64,000 nt of DNA, taken from assembly GCA_027625915.1 (NCBI GenBank), contig JANTQA010000008.1, positions 4,891,501 through 4,955,500 of the forward strand, given 5' to 3'. A program made the position numbers and the translations under genes. The DNA is from Anaeramoeba flamelloides (lineage: Eukaryota > Metamonada > Anaeramoebidae). The first letter of the stretch is position 1. Each line of letters opens with the position of its first letter. The notes beneath the pieces are model-generated. The model did no database searches. It saw only the letters and a list, made by a program, of their open reading frames with translations, and was not told the origin of the DNA. This document shows, piece by piece, positions 57,725 through 64,000 of the stretch.

Positions 57725-60700
57725 ATGTCTAATTTCCAAAAAAAACTCCGAAGAAGACAAAACAAATTTAAACAAAAATCAACCAGAGGAAACTCTCGAG
57801 TAAAAAGAGCAGAGTTAACTGTCCGATTATCTAAAAATCGAAGAGAAGAAAGATTGATGAAAAGAAGAAATATGGGACGAGTATTAACTAATTCGAATAC
57901 AAATATTAGATTACAAAACCATGGTGTACCATCAGTAAGTGAATTAATATTCTTTTTCAAATTAATAAAAAAATAAAATATTTAATACAAAATATTTAAA
58001 TTTTAACGGAACTATTTTTTTTTATCTTTTTTCTGATTTTCAAACCCATTTCCTTTTCCTTTTCCTTCACCTTTATTAAACATAAACACTTTGTCTTTAA
58101 ACAGATTAAAAAATTACCACAAATTATTAAAGGTATTAATTCAAGAGACCTCAATCTTGTTCGTAGAAGTGTTCAATCGATACGAAAATTAATTAGCGTT
58201 GTTGAAGATCCACCAACAGAAAAAGTATTTAAGTCAGGGGTTGTACCAAAAATTGTATCTTTTCTTAAGTGTAAAGATGAATTTTTAATTGTAACTAATT
58301 TTCTTGAATTTTTTTTTTTTTTTTTTTTTCATTTCTCCTTCTTTTGGTTTCTTTGGCAATTGAATAAAAAAAAAAACAAAACTAAACATTTCATGTCTTT
58401 CTCTTCAATCATTCATTATCAAATAACCCCTTTCCCAATGATACAGTTTGAGTCATTATGGATCATCTCAAATTTGTGCAGTGGAACCCATGAGGAATGT
58501 AAATATATTGTTGATCTTGATGCTATCCCACTATTTTTTAACCATCTTTCCTCGAAAGACGCAAATATTGTTGAACAAGCTGTTTGGGCTTTGGGAAATG
58601 TCGTTGGGGATTGTAAAGAATTCCGTGACCTTGTCCTCAACCAACCAAATTGTTTCAAAACCATTATTGGTTTATTTTCAATCAAACACATAAATATGGA
58701 TATAATTCAAAATATAATTTGGATTTTATCAACGATGTGTAGCTATAAACCAAGGCTTGAATACTCAAAAGTAAATATTTCTACCTTTTTTATTTTTGAT
58801 ATAAATCTCTTGAATAACATTTTTTAAAGATAATTTATTCGCATTTGATAAAAAACAATTGTGTTATTTTTCTTTTATATTTATCTTAAAAATAATTTTA
58901 GACTCTTGAATTAATTCCAATCTTTTCAAGATTAATAAACCACCGGAATAATGGTATCGTTGTTGATTGTCTATATGGCTTGCAATATATTTCGGATGGC
59001 GATTCAAAAAACATCAAAGAGATTCTCCAACAAGGCTGTGTACCAACGTTAATTCAATTGTTAAGGTAAATACTTTTTTAATTAAACAATTTTTCCTTAT
59101 TTCCAAGAAAGTTATTCTTTCGATCTTATCTTGACTCTTTTTGAAAAATCCCACTAAATTTTTATAATGGGTTTTTGATTGTTTTTTGGAAATGAAGAAC
59201 TTAAATTTATTCTTCTCATGATTATTTCTGACAAATACTCGAAAACTTTTGAAAAAGAATTTTTTTTGAATTTGTAAAGTGAGAACTTTTTGATATTACT
59301 GTACCAATTAAACACCCCGATATTTAAAATGACCAATTCACCAACTTATTATACTCAAGGAAAAAAAAAAAAAATGGCAAATTGATTTAAATTAGATAAT
59401 AAGAGTAAAAAGCTATCATATTCAATTATTTTTAAAGTATTTTTTGTAAGTTTCAAAACAAAAACAAAGTACAAAATTTAGATTGGTTATTGTAACAAAA
59501 ATAGAATTCAAAAAATAACATTAAACCAGAATTTTTGTATGTTCAATTTTTCCAATTTGAGATTTTAATTGTAAACATCAATAAAAGTGAATTTTTTGGG
59601 ATTTTTTGTTGTTGTTCTACTTTTTTCATTCATGAGAAATTGGCTTTAAGATTTTAACAATGTATATTAATCCCGGTTTGAGGAATCCCATATTCTGATA
59701 TCTTTATTGAATCGTGAAAAATAAGTAAAAAAATTATTGAAAAATTTTCCTTTTCACTACCATTTTACAATTAAAACCAATTAGACAAACTTTTTCTCGA
59801 TTTGTTAATTTTTTTATGGAACGTTAAACTTAAAATTCCTTTTTGAACAAGTAATTTTTTTTGTCGCACAAAAAAAAACAATGCTTTTTTCTAGGGAGGT
59901 GATAGTTTATAAATACTTTTTCAAAAATTAAAATAAAACTTTTACCTTTTTTGATCATAAACTTAAGGGCACCCAATAACTATTGTTCGTTCATTTTTGT
60001 ATCGATGAAATTAAATGAAATTGATTTTTTACCCCTTTTATTCGAATTTCCCTCAAAAAAAAAAAAAAAATTGAAAAGTTTATATGTTCTTTGTTTAAAT
60101 AGTTAATTATCTATAAAATAACATTTTGAATCAAATATTAATAGCTTAAAATTTTGATTAGAATTAATTTCTATTTAAATATAAAATCTCATATTAAATA
60201 TATATATATATATAACGCCAATTTTCAAAGTTTTCTATATACTCGAGAGCAAACTAAACAAGACTTATTTTCATTATTGCAATTTTAAAAACTTCATTGC
60301 TAAAACCATTTTCAAACATCTTTCCTAAAAATTCACAATACTACCTCACCACCTCAATTCATTTATTCAGCATTGAATCGGTTTTTATTTTTTCTTCAAT
60401 TTGTCAGAAAATTCTATTTTTTTTTTTGATATAAATCCAAAAACCAAACTCAAAAAAAAAAATTCTTTATTTCTAAATTTATCATTCATATTTTTAATTT
60501 ATTTAAATAGTAATCGTTCACCAAAAATCCAATTACCTGCCATTAAAACCATCGGAAATCTTTTATCAGGACCAAATATATATACAGATCATTTACTCGA
60601 AGAGGGATTATTGACAAATCTTAAGGACTTGATCAATAGCCCAAGAACAGATATAGTGAAATGTGTATGCTGGACACTTTCAAACATCACCGCAGGCAAT

Positions 60701-61231
60701 CAAAGCCAAATTACACAAGTGATTCGATCAGGGTATTTGCCACACGTTGCAAGACTAATGTCTTCACAAAATAAAAAAATTATCCGAAAAGAGGCTTGTT
60801 GGATAATGAGCAATATTGTTTATGGTGGCACTGCACTTCAAATTAGCAAAGTTGTCAAAGAAGGATCGATTGAGTTATTTTTACAATACCTCAAAATTTC
60901 TCAATCGTCTCGTAATGTCATCATTTGCTTAGAAGCCCTTAATAAGATTTTAACAATTAGTCAAATAGAAGCAGAAAATTTAAATTGTGAAAACCATTGT
61001 GTAAAAATCGTTGAAGAGAATGATGGTGTACAAATAATAAGCAAATTTATTAACCATAAAAATGTTAAAATATCTAACTTTTCTTCATCCATTCTCGAGA
61101 ATTATTTAAACGACGACCAAAAGGAAGAAAAAGAAAATCTTGAACAATATTTTGTTTCAAAAGAATTTGAGAAGGAACACCTTCCAGATTTTGCTGAATT
61201 CGATGATCAAGTCCCTATTTACGAATTTTAA
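57725..61231 (+). CDS. Importin subunit alpha (karyopherin alpha, five exons)
   Basis: Nuclear import adaptor that binds classical NLS cargo with its armadillo repeats and importin beta with its N-terminal IBB domain. Exons 57725-57934, 58105-58290, 58447-58770, 58902-59065 and 60511-61231 total 1605 nt, 534 aa, the usual family length. Donors are GTAAGT, GTAACT, GTAAAT and GTAAAT; acceptors are ACAG, ACAG, TTAG and ATAG. The IBB (residues 1-70) is basic (KLRRRQNKFKQK, KNRREERLMKRRN). The W-x3-N ladder reads WIISN and WALGN (ARM2, 3), WILST (ARM4, Asn replaced), CLYGLQYISDG (ARM5, Trp replaced), AIKTIGN (ARM6), WTLSN and WIMSN (ARM7, 8). The C-terminus is acidic. The open frame upstream of 60511 and the start at 58360 are intronic artefacts. 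Confidence 0.95.
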
Positions 61232-63854
61232 ATTTTATAAAATATACTAGTGATGAATGAATTAGATTTATTTATCATTTATATATATATATATATATCT
61301 GTTTGTTATTAATTAATAATTTATAATCGATAACATTAACCATTCTTTATTTTTTAATGTCTTTTTAAATAAAAAATAAAAACCAAAACTCTTAAAATTT
61401 AAACCACTTTTGAATAATAGTTTTTCCTTTTTTTTTGGATGGATTTTATTTTTATTGGAAGAAAGGGTTTCAAAGAGAAAGAAGATCAAGAGTTTACTTA
61501 TTTTTTTCCATTTTTCCCCTTGATGAATCTTCTTTATATTCGGAAGAAGAGTTACAAAGGATAAATATCAAGTCGTTACTTGATAAAACTTTGATAATGA
61601 AATAAGACAGTATGGGTAATACCAAAATAAAAAAGAAAAAAACAGAGGAAAAAATATCAAAGGTTTCGAGCAAATCAGATAAAAGAAAACAGAAAATTAC
61701 AACTAATTAAATAACGAATCCCCAATTGAACATTCATGAACAATTATCAAATTATTAAATCAACTAAAAATATCTTGTTCTGTGATTTTAGGTGTTCTAG
61801 TTTAACAATAGTATTGTTTTTTTTTTTTTTTTGATTTTTTTGATTTTTTTGATTTTTTTTATACTTTCTTTTTAAATCTTAATTTTTTTTCTAATTTTTT
61901 TTTTCAATTTTTTGTTATTTTATAACCATAAAATTATCTATGTGAGTCCTTCCGATTGATAATGGTGGATATTATGATGTTATACTTATAGCCTATACTT
62001 GAAAATTTTATTAAAAGAATATATAGACTACAATTTATACCCAGTTAATAATATTTTTAATAAAATATAGATTTTTTATTTTAATCCATATGAAACTGTA
62101 CAAAATTTTAGATAATTCTATTCACTGTTAAAGGGTAATTAATTTTTTATATAATTATTTAATATTTAAAGCTTATATTTTTGATAAATATATTTTGAAG
62201 TTATGAAATAATTTCTCATCAATTATCAAAACACTCAGTAAATTTCAATTTTTTATAAATTATTTTCAAATTTATTTCTTTTTCTAAAATTCGAATGGAA
62301 GAACTTAAGAATAATCAGATTGGAAGGTGTTCAAGAATGAATTTATATTTCTGTGTTACAGAAGAAAATTTTAATTAACTTTTGTGTAAATTACCTAAAA
62401 AAAAAAGTATAAATTTTTAAAAAGGTCCAAATGAAAACCAAACATAAATGACAATGTCAATGAATAACCCAAAAATCACATTTTTTTATATATTACAGAC
62501 CTTCCTACCTTTATTAGTCTGAGGCACTTGAATAAGGGATTTCGGAAATGAAAAAAAAAATTCAAATATTAAAATACTATTAAAGTTCAAAAGAAGTCAA
62601 AGAACGATTAGTGAATAACCTAATCACTAGTAACCTCACCAGAAACAAGATAATCTTTTTTATTGTTTCCGAGATTGTAAACCTTAAAGGTTGGTTATCT
62701 CGAAAATTCTTTTTTTAAAATACTGAAAAATTCAGCTTCAAATAGAAAAGAAATACTTTTTAATTGAATTAGTATTAAAAAAAAGTAATGACACAGTATT
62801 GTTTTTTTCAAAGCGGTGATAATAACCAATAAAATTAAAAGCGTCAATGGTTATAATATTCTTGCTAAAACTATATAAATATTTTCAAATACAGTTATTT
62901 TCCTTTTAATAAATGAAAATTTCTATCTCAATTTCCCAAATAAATATTAATTATTATGTAACAGTCAAATTACCAGAGTAAAAATTTTGTCTAAGAGTTC
63001 AACTATGGTAATTTAATTAAAAGTCTAAAATATCATTTAAAAATGATTAGTTAAATATTTTAGGGTTTACTTCAACTTATAAACTCGAAAAATATTTTGG
63101 AATGTGAAGTAAAAATTTTCATTTTTTGAATTGGAAAATACTAGTAAATAAAAATTATTCAAATTAATAAATCAAATTAAAAAAAAAGAAAGACATTTTC
63201 AACGAGCTAGTATAAATTAGAATAATTTGTTATTGATACTTAGAATAATTGAAAAAAATAAATTATCAAACCAAATAAATTTTTCAATATTCGAGGAAGG
63301 ATTGTGAATAAAATATAAGATTATTTGTTTCAAATATTCAATGATTCAAACCTTGGTTTACTGTTCCTTCAATTATTAAAATAAGATCAAATTTGAAATA
63401 TTACTTGTTCATACAAATCATCAAAAATTACACAAAGTTAGATTTCCTAAAAATAAAAATGTTATTGGCAAATTTTCCTTTTTTCAATTTCAAAAATACA
63501 AATAAAAAAGGTAAGATCTTTTAACTGAAAATTAATCTGGAAAAAAAAATTCTTTTAAAATGAGAAATTGTTTCTCTAAAGTTGAGAAAGAAATTGTTTT
63601 TTGGGTTTAATTAAACTTTGTTTCACAAAGCTTCGAGAACATTTGAGAAACAAAAAGAAAAAAGAGTTTTTAATCCATTCAATAAAAAAACTTGAAGACT
63701 GTTTTTAAAATTTTTTTTATATTAAAATTGAAAGATAGGTATTGATCTTGTTTGATAATTACCCAAACCAAAAAGTTACAAATCATTTTTTCCATTTTTT
63801 CTCTTTTTCAAGCATCTGTGACTTTCAAAAATAAAAGCAATTTCTTATTTCCAG
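61232..63854. other. Gene-free spacer at the right side
   Basis: AT-rich sequence with a TA tract (61280-61298) and a T-rich block (about 61815-61910). A short phrase around GATTGTAAACCTTAA (about 62670) is shared with about 43250. No gene was seen. Confidence 0.4.
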
Positions 63855-64000
63855 AAAAATAAGAGATGACACTGAAACGAAAAATAAGACAAACAAATGT
63901 TTTGTTGGAGAAACACTACAAACAATTAATCAGGAACAAAAAAACAACGTTTTTCTTGTTAATTGGAATCCCATTTCTTTTTCAATTAGCATTACTTCTT
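63855..64000 (+). CDS. Possible partial exon running off the window
   Basis: After a TTTCCAG acceptor the frame A|AAA ATA AGA stays open for 48 codons to the window edge, reading KIRDDTETKNKTNKCFVGET and onward. Its base composition is less AT-rich and its residue mix more balanced than the chance frames here. No domain is recognised and no upstream exon was found. It may be the internal exon of a gene continuing to the right. Confidence 0.25.

Noticed and set aside
1-64000. CRISPR arrays, LTR elements, operons, bacterial-type promoters
   Set aside because: No regularly spaced direct repeats, no paired long terminal repeats and no polycistronic layout were seen. The genes are clearly eukaryotic and spliced.

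Overview
The window looks like nuclear DNA from a very AT-rich, intron-bearing, free-living protist. The genes are eukaryote-specific: 5'-3' exoribonuclease XRN1, an RRN3/TIF-IA-type Pol I factor, importin alpha, a GRAM-PH-VASt membrane-contact protein, and an RCC1 protein with two BTB domains. Introns are GT-AG and run from about 0.1 to 4.6 kb. Every gene whose end is visible stops at TAA. Poly-acidic and low-complexity inserts sit inside conserved proteins. RCC1-BTB proteins together with extreme AT content recall Anaeramoeba-like amoebae; that assignment is inference.

Layout. 1-2440 is a nest of LINE (non-LTR retrotransposon) fragments. 2910-14051 (-) is one five-exon XRN1 gene, most of whose length is two giant introns. 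16606-18640 (-) is a larger but broken LINE with a MITE inside its reverse transcriptase. 20003-23698 (-) is the GRAM-PH-VASt gene. 27871-30656 (-) is a two-exon Xaa-Pro aminopeptidase. 36352-38640 (+) is the RRN3 homologue. 44072-44143 (+) is tRNA-Ala(UGC). 46120-52684 (-) is the RCC1/BTB gene, with a 4.6 kb intron. 57725-61231 (+) is importin alpha in five exons. A coding-like exon runs off the right edge at 63855. The gene-free stretches between these (about 5.7 kb at 30.7-36.3 kb, 5.4 kb at 38.6-44.1 kb, and about 5 kb at 52.7-57.7 kb) hold mostly AT-rich sequence and small repeats.

The genes are unrelated housekeeping functions: mRNA decay, lipid transfer, peptide trimming, rRNA transcription and nuclear import. 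They are transcribed from both strands with no operon logic. All splice models were built by joining reading frames at GT/AG sites. The XRN1 (4461 nt), aminopeptidase (1812 nt) and importin (1605 nt) models close exactly in frame.

The most unusual content is repetitive. There is a family of modular hairpin arrays at five loci, in which three recurring palindromic modules are joined by short CCTAACG-type and GGCACTTGAC-type linkers. Two of these arrays interrupt or abut LINE copies, and two lie inside giant introns. There are also several short inverted-repeat elements with TA target duplications, and a LINE inserted into a LINE with a visible target-site duplication.
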